This document shows positions 8,385-15,057 of a stretch of DNA of 21,483 nt, piece by piece. This DNA is from CAZNDN01 sp964571815. GTDB lineage: Bacteria; Fibrobacterota; Chitinivibrionia; Chitinivibrionales; WJKA01. The position numbers and the translations under genes are program-made. Each line of letters begins with the position of its first letter. The stretch's first letter is position 1. The notes beneath the pieces were generated by a model that searched no databases, was not told the origin of the DNA, and saw only the letters and a program-made list of their open reading frames with translations. The stretch covers positions 1-21,483 of the forward strand of contig CAZNDN010000066.1 of the NCBI GenBank assembly GCA_964571815.1, given 5' to 3'.

Positions 8385-9737
8385 CGGCCGCTCGATACCC
8401 AGGCTCTTGATTTTTCGATGAAGGTTGGTGCGCTGCAGGCCGAGTGCCGAAGCCGTGCGCGGGATATCCCACCCGTGGATTTCCAACTGGGTGCTCACGT
8501 AGACCCGTTCCAGGGACTCCTTGGCCTCGGCCAGGGGACGGGTCGTAACGAACAGGTCGTGTCCGGGGGGTCCGCGGTCGGGTTCCATGAGCGAACGAAG
8601 AAAGGAGCCGGATATCTCGGCGCCGGTTGAGAGAATCGCGGCGCGCTCAACGATATTGCGGAGTTCGCGGATATTGCCCCTGTAGCGAAGCCCGGTGAGA
8701 AGCTGCAACGCTTCATCGGTGAACTGCCCGGGTGCAACGCCGTTGTCACGGCAGTAGCCGCTGAGGAAATGCGTTGCCAGAAGCGGGATATCATCGGGAC
8801 GCTGCGCCAGAGGCGGCACATGCACGGGCAGCACGCACAGGCGGTAGTACAGGTCCTCCCGGAATGAGCCATCGGCGATCATCTCCCGCAGGTCGCGATG
8901 CGTGGCGGCGAGTATGCGGATGTCAACCTTTATCGTTTTCGTACCGCCTACCCGTTCGAGTTCTCCTTCCTGGATCGCCCGGAGCACCTTGGTCTGGGTG
9001 TTGAGGTCCATGTCCCCGATTTCATCGAGCAGCAGGGTTCCGCGATCCGCTACCTCGAACTTTCCCTTTTTCGTTGCGGTCGCCCCGGTGAACGCTCCTT
9101 TCTCGTGGCCGAAGAGCTCGCTTTCGATGAGGTTCCGGGGGATTGCCGCGCAGTTAACTTTCACAAAAGGCCGGTCGTGCCGCTCGCTGTGGCGGTGGAT
9201 CGCCCAGGCGACCAGTTCCTTGCCGGTACCGCTCTCCCCGGTGATCAGCACCCTGCCCGTGGTTGGTGCCACTTTCAGGATCTGTTCCCGCAGTGCGGCG
9301 ACGGCCCGGCTCTTGCCGACGATTTCGTATCGCCGCACATCCTTGCCGCGCAGTGTCCGGAGTTCATCGCGCTGCTGTTTGGCCTCGGCCGCATGGCGGA
9401 CCAGTTGCCTGACTTCGATCATGGCCAGGGGTTTCTGAAGGAAATGGTACGCCCCTATCTTGATAGCGCGCACGGCCGATTCGATGGTGCCGTGGCCGCT
9501 GATCATGATCACTTCGCAGTCGTACCCCCGTTTCTTTATCTCCTCCAGCACCGAAAGACCGTCGCGCCGTGGAAGCTGAATGTCAAGCAGGACCACATCG
9601 GGGTCCTCCTCCGGGATTGCTCCCAGCGCGCGGTCGCCGTTTTCGGCAAAGCACACCTCGTGCCCCTCATCACCGAGTATGTCCCCCAGCGTCGCACGAA
9701 TGTTCCGCTCATCGTCCACAACAAGGATTTTAGCCAT
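8382..9737 (-). CDS. NtrC-family sigma-54-dependent response regulator
   Basis: A 451-residue cytoplasmic activator of RNA polymerase-sigma-54. The receiver domain (about 3-115) has acidic residues D8/D9, phospho-acceptor D52 and K102. The AAA+ domain (about 137-365) carries Walker A GESGTGKE (167-174), the sigma-54-contacting loop GAFTGA (214-219) and Walker B LLLDEIGD (235-242), so it should be a functional activator. A Fis-type helix-turn-helix lies at about 418-447 (DIPRTASALGLQRTNLHRKIKSLGI). Start 9737 is chosen over the ATG at 9743 because GGGAGA is correctly spaced only for 9737. It overlaps the stop codon of the kinase gene by 8 bases, suggesting translational coupling. It is the third gene of the DUF4390-kinase-regulator operon and the best candidate to bind the GTATC-N6-GATAC dyads nearby. 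Confidence 0.95.
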   Translation of the reverse strand: MAKILVVDDERNIRATLGDILGDEGHEVCFAENGDRALGAIPEEDPDVVLLDIQLPRRDGLSVLEEIKKRGYDCEVIMISGHGTIESAVRAIKIGAYHFLQKPLAMIEVRQLVRHAAEAKQQRDELRTLRGKDVRRYEIVGKSRAVAALREQILKVAPTTGRVLITGESGTGKELVAWAIHRHSERHDRPFVKVNCAAIPRNLIESELFGHEKGAFTGATATKKGKFEVADRGTLLLDEIGDMDLNTQTKVLRAIQEGELERVGGTKTIKVDIRILAATHRDLREMIADGSFREDLYYRLCVLPVHVPPLAQRPDDIPLLATHFLSGYCRDNGVAPGQFTDEALQLLTGLRYRGNIRELRNIVERAAILSTGAEISGSFLRSLMEPDRGPPGHDLFVTTRPLAEAKESLERVYVSTQLEIHGWDIPRTASALGLQRTNLHRKIKSLGIERP

Positions 9738-10932
9738 GGTCATCTCCCGGAAGAGTCGATGATACCGAAAGCGGAAGCAGTATCGAGAACCGCGTTCCGC
9801 GTCCTTCGGTGCTCTCGCATGTGATACGACCGCCGTGCAGGGCAACGATTCGCTCGGTGAGGGCCAGTCCGATGCCGTTTCCATGCTCCCTGGTGGTGAA
9901 ATACGGTTGGAAGAGCTTCTCCATATGGTCGGGAGGAATGCCGCGGCCGTTGTCTTCAACGTCGAGGCGGACCTTGTCGGGCTCAAGCACCGTGCCGACC
10001 GTGACAACTCCTTCCCGGTTGCGCTCCGCGACCGCTTCACAGGCATTCTTCACCAGATTGGTCAACGCCTCTCGCATTTGACTCCTGTCAAGCTCAAGCG
10101 GCGGGATCCTTTCGTCGGGCGCTTTCTTTATCGACACGGCGTCGTTGTCGAACAGCGCGCAGGCCTCGGCGAGTATTTCGTTGAGCGATTCACGCTTGAG
10201 AACCGGGTCGGGAAACTTGGCGTAGCGGTGAAACGTGTCGACCAGCTTCTGCAGCGTGCCGATTTCGCTGAGGATCATCGATGTGGTGCTCTTGAGGGTG
10301 TCGGGAAAATCTTCACTTCCGTTGATGAACTTTTCCTGAAGTCGTTCGGTGGAAAGCCTGATGGGGGTCAGCGGGTTCTTGATCTCGTGGGCGATTACGC
10401 GCGCGACGCGCTGCCAGGTGGCCTTACGTTCGGCGGCAAGCTTCTCGCTTCGTGCCACGTGCAGGTTGCGGGCCATCGTATTGAACGACTCGATCAGGGT
10501 GCCGATCTCGCCGCCGGCATTCTCCGGCAGGCGGTAGTCGAATCGATCGTCGGCAAGGCACCGCGTGGCAACGGTCAGCTCGGCCAGCGGCCGCGTGATG
10601 CGGGAGATGAACAGGTAGCCGACGAGCAGTGCGACGAGGACCACGGCGGCAAAGTAGAGGAGGCTGACCCGAAGTACCTGCCGCACGATCGAGCGCTTGA
10701 GCGCATCGATCTGGCGGTACTTCTTCAACGCCAGCGCGGCCTCGGCCCGCCCCGGACCGTTCCTGGACGAATCGACCGTTTCGGTGAGCACCGACTCGAT
10801 GGTCGTGTCGGCGCCGAGAGCGGCGAGCGAGCGGGATGTTTTGACATAATACAGAATCAAGGGGGCGGTTGCGAACACGACGATCAACAGAAGCAGCAGA
10901 AAGGTTTTGACCTTGAGTGACAGGTGTTTCAT
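9730..10932 (-). CDS. NtrY-like membrane sensor histidine kinase
   Basis: A 400-residue inner-membrane sensor kinase, partner of the downstream regulator. Two membrane segments (about 10-30 and 90-109) enclose a small periplasmic region (about 31-86). HAMP follows (about 110-160), then the H-box VIAHEIKNPLTPIRLSTERL with H182. The ATPase domain shows the N-box NLVKNACEA (292-300), DNGRGIP (327-333), the FxPYFTT segment and GNGIGLAL (351-358). The H-box is very like that of NtrY. Unlike full-length NtrY, which has more membrane spans and a PAS domain, this protein lacks PAS and is short. Its start overlaps the stop of the DUF4390 gene (ATGA), and its own stop overlaps the regulator start. The signal is unknown. 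Confidence 0.93.
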   Translation of the reverse strand: MKHLSLKVKTFLLLLLIVVFATAPLILYYVKTSRSLAALGADTTIESVLTETVDSSRNGPGRAEAALALKKYRQIDALKRSIVRQVLRVSLLYFAAVVLVALLVGYLFISRITRPLAELTVATRCLADDRFDYRLPENAGGEIGTLIESFNTMARNLHVARSEKLAAERKATWQRVARVIAHEIKNPLTPIRLSTERLQEKFINGSEDFPDTLKSTTSMILSEIGTLQKLVDTFHRYAKFPDPVLKRESLNEILAEACALFDNDAVSIKKAPDERIPPLELDRSQMREALTNLVKNACEAVAERNREGVVTVGTVLEPDKVRLDVEDNGRGIPPDHMEKLFQPYFTTREHGNGIGLALTERIVALHGGRITCESTEGRGTRFSILLPLSVSSTLPGDDHG

Positions 10933-11516
10933 GAGCCGCTCCGCAGCTTTACCTTGAGGAGTTCGGAGCCCCGGAAGGGCTCGGTCTTTATCAGGGGGCG
11001 TCGGTATCTCCAGTAGTACATCAGGTCCAGGGAACCTCCTTCAAGCGCTTCCACCCGGGTTTTACCCAGGATCGCGTAGATCACAAAGGAATACCGGCCC
11101 CGCGGCTGGATCTTCTCAAGCGAGAGCGCGGGCACGTTGTTGAAGCGGGTGAAGGCCGCGAGCGCTGAGTCGCGCGAAGAAAACCGCGCGGTGTCCGGGG
11201 GAGGGTGCGCGAGCAGCAGGAACCGGCCCTGGAGGATATCGAAGACGAGCGTTCGTTGCACCGTGGCCCGCTCCACGACCCCGTCGTCCCCGCGTGTCTC
11301 CACCATGAGGTACAGTGGTATCTCCGTCCCGCTGGCGGCAAGCTTCGAGAGTTCATCGTTGAATGCATTACTCAGCCGGCAGCTCAGCAGGATCTTGTCG
11401 TCGGTAAGTGTGAGGCGTGGCGACGAGACGGTCACCGGTGATGAGCCGGAGAACACGATTCCCACGGCCAGGGCAATGCCCTTTGCCGCAACCAGCAGTC
11501 CGAGAATGAAGCTCAT
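10929..11516 (-). CDS. DUF4390-like secreted protein
   Basis: A 195-residue protein with an N-terminal hydrophobic signal segment (about 2-25, FILGLLVAAKGIALAVGIVF), so exported or membrane-anchored. The rest is beta-rich (TLTDDKILLSCRLSNAFNDELSKLAASGTEIPLYLMVE, later LMYYWRYRRPLIKTEPF) and resembles the DUF4390 family. In proteobacteria DUF4390 genes often sit next to NtrY-type kinases, and here the ATGA overlap with the kinase gene repeats that arrangement. This suggests a role in signal perception or in the envelope process being monitored. No Shine-Dalgarno sequence is visible before the ATG. A sigma-54-type promoter lies about 60 bp upstream. The family call is from pattern and context, not from a search. 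Confidence 0.7.
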   Translation of the reverse strand: MSFILGLLVAAKGIALAVGIVFSGSSPVTVSSPRLTLTDDKILLSCRLSNAFNDELSKLAASGTEIPLYLMVETRGDDGVVERATVQRTLVFDILQGRFLLLAHPPPDTARFSSRDSALAAFTRFNNVPALSLEKIQPRGRYSFVIYAILGKTRVEALEGGSLDLMYYWRYRRPLIKTEPFRGSELLKVKLRSGS

Positions 11517-11577
11517 GGGCGTGACAGGAAAATACTACTATCAGGACCGTTGTCGGTTCAAATAGCGGTATGTGCAG

Positions 11578-11593
11578 TGCAACCAGGATGCCG
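11578..11593 (-). promoter_or_regulatory. sigma-54 promoter of the DUF4390-kinase-regulator operon
   Basis: The minus strand reads CGGCATCCTGGTTGCA. The invariant GG and GC are exactly 10 bases apart, the -12 element TTGCA is perfect, and the -24 element differs from TGGCAC at two positions. The expected transcript start is near 11567, about 50 bases before the DUF4390 ATG. A GTATC-N6-GATAC dyad lies about 88 bp upstream of that start, a usual enhancer distance. Confidence 0.6.
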
Positions 11594-11647
11594 GCCTTCG
11601 TAAGACATTGGATTTTCGATGAGTGATGTGCGGACGTGGCCGCGGCC

Positions 11648-11663
11648 GTATCGGAAGTGATAC
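11648..11663. promoter_or_regulatory. GTATC-N6-GATAC dyad, site A (candidate activator site)
   Basis: GTATCGGAAGTGATAC is a perfect 5+5 inverted repeat with a 6-base spacer, in the gap between the regulator operon and the beta-barrel gene. The same dyad occurs twice upstream of the lipoprotein operon. Position fits an upstream activator site for the sigma-54 promoter at 11578-11593. It is also 215 bp upstream of the divergent outer-membrane protein gene and might serve both. Confidence 0.6.
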
Positions 11664-11774
11664 AATTGGAAGTGGCGATGTATCCGACAGTCTTGGTGGG
11701 TCTATCCCGCGCAGGGGCGAGGAAAACGGGGAAAACGAACGCTATTGCTTTGCATGGTCGTCTCGGCGGAACGC

Positions 11775-11789
11775 CGGCACGGTTGTTGA
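11775..11789 (+). promoter_or_regulatory. weak sigma-54-like element before the beta-barrel gene
   Basis: CGGCACGGTTGTTGA has a good -24 half (GGCACG) at the right spacing, but the -12 half ends GA instead of the near-invariant GC. It lies about 90 bases before the beta-barrel gene start and 112 bp past dyad A. It is doubtful as a promoter and is listed because of the nearby dyad. The rest of the 361-bp gap 11517-11877 shows nothing else on this strand. Confidence 0.22.
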
Positions 11790-11877
11790 AGTATGTGATC
11801 GTGAACCGGCTGCCCACGGAGACGGGCCGGCACAATGGTGCGGTGCGTTCACGATCTGTTTCAGGAGGTGACTCTTC

Positions 11878-12777
11878 ATGGCAACTATCCGTTCGGCGGG
11901 ATTGATGATACTCCTGGCGGCCCCGGCCGTGCTCGGGGATGAAGGGGAAGCCGGGATTGCCGACAGCCTCTACAGCGCGTTCTCCCACAAACTGATTTTC
12001 TCGGAAACGCCCGATGCCGGGGTACGGTGGAGAGGGGGAATCAAGCTGCGACTCTATTTCTTCAGTTTCGACGGTGAAGAAACGGCGGGGGAGGAGGGCG
12101 GTGTGCTGCCCCTGCCCCAGTTGGATTTCTTCTGGAATATGGGGGGTATTCTTACGCTTGACATGGTTATCGCCGGTATTCCGCGCATTGCCGGCGACAA
12201 CGGCGATACCATTCAGGACAGCTACTCTCTGATGTCCATCAAGTCGAAACCGTTTTCCCGTGAGCTGCGTGGTCTGCCGTGGCGAATTGCCGGCGGGGCC
12301 AAACTCTACTCGGCATCATCGCAGTTCCAGGACAGCCTGGGCGAGGGACTACCCCGGGAGAGGGACGGGGCGGTGGGAGTGTTTGTCACGCAGGATGTAA
12401 GGCTCGGAAGGCATCACCACGGCAATCTCTATACGTCGATTAATTTCAGGCGGAAGCGGATCGGAAGTTCGCCGACGCTTTCGGCGACATGGTTTGTTGT
12501 ACCCGGCTACCGTCTTTCGCTCGATCAGTGCGATCGATGGAGCCTCGGCCTGGAGTATTACCTGATGAACCCGGAGAAACTGCCGATCAAGTTCATCCAG
12601 TATGCCGCTGATGAGGACAGGACGGAATTTCACAATATCAATCGCAGTGTGGTAACGTTTCTCTTCTGGGGGGGATCGTACCATTCCCGCCACGTTCGTG
12701 TGGATTTCACTCTGGGCCATCACCCCACGTTTCAGGGACCGGTGATCCCGTCGGCTACGTTCGGATGGAATTTCTGA
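11878..12777 (+). CDS. probable outer-membrane beta-barrel protein (299 aa)
   Basis: The N-terminus MATIRSAGLMILLAAPAVLG looks like a signal peptide, with the mature protein starting near DEGEAG. The remainder has many short amphipathic strands rich in aromatic and Gly residues (WRGGIKLRLYFFSFDG, WRIAGGAKLYSAS, RWSLGLEYYLM, SVVTFLFWGGSY). The last strand is ATFGWNF, and a C-terminal Phe is the usual signal for outer-membrane barrel assembly. No specific family is recognised; cargo or partner is unknown. AGGAGG lies 9 bases before the ATG. It sits between the two-component operon and the sigma-54-driven lipoprotein operon and may share their regulation, though its own promoter is unclear. Confidence 0.7.
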   Translation: MATIRSAGLMILLAAPAVLGDEGEAGIADSLYSAFSHKLIFSETPDAGVRWRGGIKLRLYFFSFDGEETAGEEGGVLPLPQLDFFWNMGGILTLDMVIAGIPRIAGDNGDTIQDSYSLMSIKSKPFSRELRGLPWRIAGGAKLYSASSQFQDSLGEGLPRERDGAVGVFVTQDVRLGRHHHGNLYTSINFRRKRIGSSPTLSATWFVVPGYRLSLDQCDRWSLGLEYYLMNPEKLPIKFIQYAADEDRTEFHNINRSVVTFLFWGGSYHSRHVRVDFTLGHHPTFQGPVIPSATFGWNF

Positions 12778-12793
12778 GTATCATTTCTGATAA
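12778..12793. promoter_or_regulatory. GTATC-N6-GATA dyad, site B
   Basis: GTATCATTTCTGATAA matches the dyad GTATC-N6-GATAC except for the last base. It begins immediately after the stop codon of the beta-barrel gene. It is centred 32 bp (about three helical turns) from site C and about 116 bp upstream of the -24 element of the sigma-54 promoter. Confidence 0.55.
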
Positions 12794-12796
12794 TCC

Positions 12797-12811
12797 ACGC
12801 CTGCAAGGCGT
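12797..12811. other. ACGCCT-GCA-AGGCGT hairpin between sites B and C
   Basis: A perfect 6-bp stem with a 3-base loop, lying between the two GTATC dyads and sharing two bases with site C. It has no T tract. It could be a weak terminator for the beta-barrel gene or part of the regulatory complex. Confidence 0.4.
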
Positions 12812-12825
12812 ATCGTGGGTGATAC
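12810..12825. promoter_or_regulatory. GTATC-N6-GATAC dyad, site C
   Basis: GTATCGTGGGTGATAC is a perfect 5+5 inverted repeat identical in its arms to site A. Its centre is about 84 bp upstream of the -24 GG and about 108 bp from the expected transcript start. Paired sites on one face of the helix, as with site B, are common for NtrC-type activators. Confidence 0.6.
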
Positions 12826-12899
12826 AGCGGCCGAGCACCTTAATCGATGCCTGCCCACAAGTGTTTGATTTTTGGCGAGTTCGAGGATTTGTCAACGAG

Positions 12900-12914
12900 T
12901 GGCACGGCTCTTGC
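12900..12914 (+). promoter_or_regulatory. sigma-54 (-24/-12) promoter of the lipoprotein operon
   Basis: TGGCACGGCTCTTGC matches the TGGCAC-N5-TTGC core of the sigma-54 consensus exactly, including the G that commonly follows TGGCAC. The expected transcript start is near 12926, giving a leader of about 78 bases before the lipoprotein ATG. Two GTATC dyads lie upstream at enhancer distance, and a sigma-54 activator is encoded about 3 kb away. Confidence 0.85.
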
Positions 12915-13003
12915 GAGCTCTGGTGGGAAAGCGGAGATGGATGGTGGACAGCAGTTGCCGGCCGGGCAGGAATTTGGAAACAACCCAATCACAAGGAGGA
13001 GAC

Positions 13004-14041
13004 ATGAAACGGATACCGGGGGTTATCGCGGCGGGAGGGATCGGTGCGGTGGTGGTATTCGGCGGATGCGGGCTGAATCCGTTCGGTGCGGGTGAAGCGG
13101 GCCTGAAGCCGTTTGCGCACCTGGGCAAGGCGCTTGCCAAGCCGCAGGCGATCAACGAAGAGGAGAACAGCAAGCAGAGTTCGAAGAAGCGCCTGGAGGC
13201 CGCGGGTTCGGCCAAGCGCCTGGCCAAGGCGAGGGGAGGCGCGAGGGCGGAGGCCTGGATGGCGGCTGAGCCGGAGCTTGAAGATTTGGGCAACGGGAGC
13301 CTCAAGTATGTCGAGTACATGGATCGGAAACCGGCAGAGGACGATCCGCAGAAGCTCATGAGCGGCACGGCGGAGATCGTGTTCAAATACGCTCACGACA
13401 ACGTGATGCTCTCGACGCTGAATCCGGCACTGATTACCGATATCGAGTCCTGGCATTTCGACGGCCGTGAAGAGAAGACGTGGGAGCCGGGGCACGTGGA
13501 TTCGGTCAGGGCCACGGTAACCTTTGACGTAACCGATGTCGCGGATATCAGGCCGGGTCGCACCACGTGGTGGGGCAGGAATATCAGTGCGGATGTTGCA
13601 CTGGGCAAGGGCGACACGGGATCGTTCGTGTTGAATGCGCATGATGATGTCAACCATACGCAGAGCGGTGAGGGGCATTTCTACGATGCGCACACGGGCA
13701 GGGACAACAACGGGGAGCCGTATGCATTCGATTTCGAGCTGGTAGTGTACCACAAGAACGAGCAGGATCCGGGCAAGCCGTATTATCGGTACGAAGACAA
13801 CGAGGGGCTGCTCACGTTCACGCTTCCCTGGGCCGAGACCGGCGACGACCTGTACTACTGGATCTATTTCTCCCGGGTCGACATGGCCGGTGGCGGGATC
13901 GACTACAAGCGCACGGGGAAGATCTACAAAAACAGCGAAAACGGCCCCGTGTTGGCTGAGTTCATAGCGTACGAGAAAGGGTCGAAACCCGGGTATGTGA
14001 TTTACTACAACGAAAGCGGCGAGGAAATCGGACGCGAATAG
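13004..14041 (+). CDS. sigma-54-controlled lipoprotein of unknown function (345 aa)
   Basis: The ATG at 13004 is chosen because AAGGAGGAG lies just upstream and the protein then begins with a typical lipoprotein signal: a KR charge, a hydrophobic stretch, and a lipobox-like VFGGC with the Cys at residue 23. The longer open frame from 12872 would cross the sigma-54 promoter. After the Cys comes a low-complexity Lys/Ala/Glu-rich linker (about residues 40-85, for example KKRLEAAGSAKRLAKARGGARAEAW). A beta-rich domain follows (about 95-345) with many Asp, Tyr and Trp residues (ESWHFDGREEKTWEPGHVDSV, VNHTQSGEGHFYDAHTG, DLYYWIYFSRVDMAGG). No family is recognised. The mature protein should be membrane-anchored on the envelope. 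It is the first gene of a two-gene operon with the DUF5683 gene 15 bp downstream. Confidence 0.85.
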   Translation: MKRIPGVIAAGGIGAVVVFGGCGLNPFGAGEAGLKPFAHLGKALAKPQAINEEENSKQSSKKRLEAAGSAKRLAKARGGARAEAWMAAEPELEDLGNGSLKYVEYMDRKPAEDDPQKLMSGTAEIVFKYAHDNVMLSTLNPALITDIESWHFDGREEKTWEPGHVDSVRATVTFDVTDVADIRPGRTTWWGRNISADVALGKGDTGSFVLNAHDDVNHTQSGEGHFYDAHTGRDNNGEPYAFDFELVVYHKNEQDPGKPYYRYEDNEGLLTFTLPWAETGDDLYYWIYFSRVDMAGGGIDYKRTGKIYKNSENGPVLAEFIAYEKGSKPGYVIYYNESGEEIGRE

Positions 14042-14056
14042 TATTTTCCGACTGCC

Positions 14057-14626
14057 ATGCGTACTCCCTATCGGATACTGATGCTTCTCGGCGCTCTCTG
14101 CAGCCTCGCCGCCGGCGGGGAGGCGGAGAGCACCGAGGTGATTCTGCCCGAGGTGGCCCGGTACAGCTATGATGCCATGCCCAAGGACCCCGTTGCCTCG
14201 GCGTTCTTCTCCTTTACCCTGCCGGCGGCCGGTCAGCTTTACAACAGGGAGTTCGTTCGAGCGGCCGCATTCGGGGGAACGTTCTACGCCGGGTTCTTCA
14301 CCGCTCATTATTTCCTGGCGCAATGGCGGGCGCTCAACACCGACACGTTCTACGTGGAGGATGCCTACAATCCGGAAATCGTGCACCGTGCCACGGCGCT
14401 GAAGCCGCGCGATGAAATGGTGGGGCTTCCCCGGGCCCAGAAAGCCGGTCTTTTCCTGGCGGTATCCACGGCGGCGGTATCGTACGTGTGGGGGATTATC
14501 GATGCCTGCCAGGGGGCCAACCGGTTCAACGAGACTCTCCTGCCCGCGGGTGTTCCGGTGAAGCTGGGGCTGAAATGCAACCCGCGACGAGACGGGCTGA
14601 AAGTCAAGGCCGAGTATGTATTTTGA
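14057..14626 (+). CDS. DUF5683-like membrane/envelope protein
   Basis: A 189-residue exported protein with an N-terminal signal segment (MRTPYRILMLLGALCSLAAGG). The mature part opens with DPVASAFFSFTLPAAGQLYNREFVRAAAFGGTFYAG, a pattern seen in DUF5683 and related small membrane proteins (Gly/aromatic segment after 'P-AGQ-YN'). Two or more hydrophobic segments follow (about 70-92 and 131-152). It ends in VKAEYVF, a beta-like tail with terminal Phe. There is no clear ribosome binding site, and the gene starts 15 bases after the lipoprotein stop, so translational coupling and co-transcription from the sigma-54 promoter are likely. Function is unknown. The family call is by pattern only. Confidence 0.7.
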   Translation: MRTPYRILMLLGALCSLAAGGEAESTEVILPEVARYSYDAMPKDPVASAFFSFTLPAAGQLYNREFVRAAAFGGTFYAGFFTAHYFLAQWRALNTDTFYVEDAYNPEIVHRATALKPRDEMVGLPRAQKAGLFLAVSTAAVSYVWGIIDACQGANRFNETLLPAGVPVKLGLKCNPRRDGLKVKAEYVF

Positions 14627-14646
14627 TGTTTTTTCTTATCTTAGCG

Positions 14647-14671
14647 GGGACGGAGGCAATTTATTAAGTTT
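14647..14671 (+). repeat. dispersed 25-bp repeat, copy 2
   Basis: Identical over 25 bases to 8202-8226, in the same orientation, and here followed by TTCC. It lies 21 bases after the DUF5683 stop and begins a lower-GC, gene-poor stretch leading to the radical SAM gene. Both copies lie just downstream of a gene stop codon, a usual landing place for REP-like elements. Confidence 0.75.
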
Positions 14672-14755
14672 TCCAAAACCGAATGCGGTTTCCGGGAGCC
14701 CTTCATGCGGCTTGGATAGTCTTCCTGGACTGCGCCTGAACCGCGGCCGGGTACA

Positions 14756-14824
14756 GGGAGTATACCCGCCGAAACTAAAGTCCATGCGGGCACCGTTGTT
14801 CACGAGGAACCTCACCAGCTCCGC
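14756..14824 (-). pseudogene. ankyrin-repeat remnant
   Basis: On the minus strand a short translated segment reads AELVRFLVNNGARMDFSFGG followed by YTP. This fits the second helix, loop and start of the next unit of an ankyrin repeat (consensus-like ELV-LLL-NGAD-N---G-TP). The surrounding frame is not ankyrin-like and has no supported start, so this looks like a decayed fragment. The rest of the 431-bp gap 14627-15057 holds the 25-bp repeat and a small dyad near 14961. Confidence 0.35.
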
Positions 14825-14960
14825 CTTGCATTGGAAGCCGCAGCCGTTGCGGTGCGGATACTGCGGAACAGAATGAAGGCCGGGGGCTTCAGCTTCGCAC
14901 CACGGACGATTACTGCACGTGCTGAATTGGCGCACAAATGCGGGGACAGACAAGTAACGA

Positions 14961-14978
14961 TATCCTAACCGTTGGATA
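14961..14978. promoter_or_regulatory. TATCC(T)AAC-C-GTTGGATA dyad before the radical SAM gene
   Basis: TATCCTAACCGTTGGATA is an inverted repeat with one bulged base, about 80 bp before the radical SAM start. It may be an operator. No convincing promoter hexamers accompany it. Confidence 0.3.
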
Positions 14979-15057
14979 ACATCCCCGAGCTAACTTATTG
15001 CTCATTTGCGGAAGGCCGCCGGGTTGAACAGACCTTACACCGGGAGGATGAACGTTC

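Noticed and set aside
8898..9824. 308-codon plus-strand open frame opposite the response regulator.
   Set aside because: Shadow of a gene with all NtrC-family catalytic motifs.
11532..11561. Sigma-70-like promoter on the minus strand (TTGAAC, 18 bases, TAGTAT) before the DUF4390 gene.
   Set aside because: It would start transcription only about 9 bases before the ATG, and the sigma-54 element with its upstream dyad is a better explanation. It remains possible as a basal promoter.
11827..11844. GGCACAATGGTGC as a second sigma-54 promoter before the beta-barrel gene.
   Set aside because: The GG and GC are one base too close, and the -12 half lacks TTGC.
12989..14386. Long (465-codon) minus-strand open frame across the lipoprotein and DUF5683 genes.
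   Set aside because: High-GC shadow frame: the plus strand has a lipobox, ribosome binding site and sigma-54 promoter, and the minus product has no recognisable features.
14926..14942. TTGGCGCACAAATGC as a sigma-54 promoter for the radical SAM gene.
   Set aside because: Spacing between GG and GC is 9, not 10, and sigma-54 promoters do not tolerate this.
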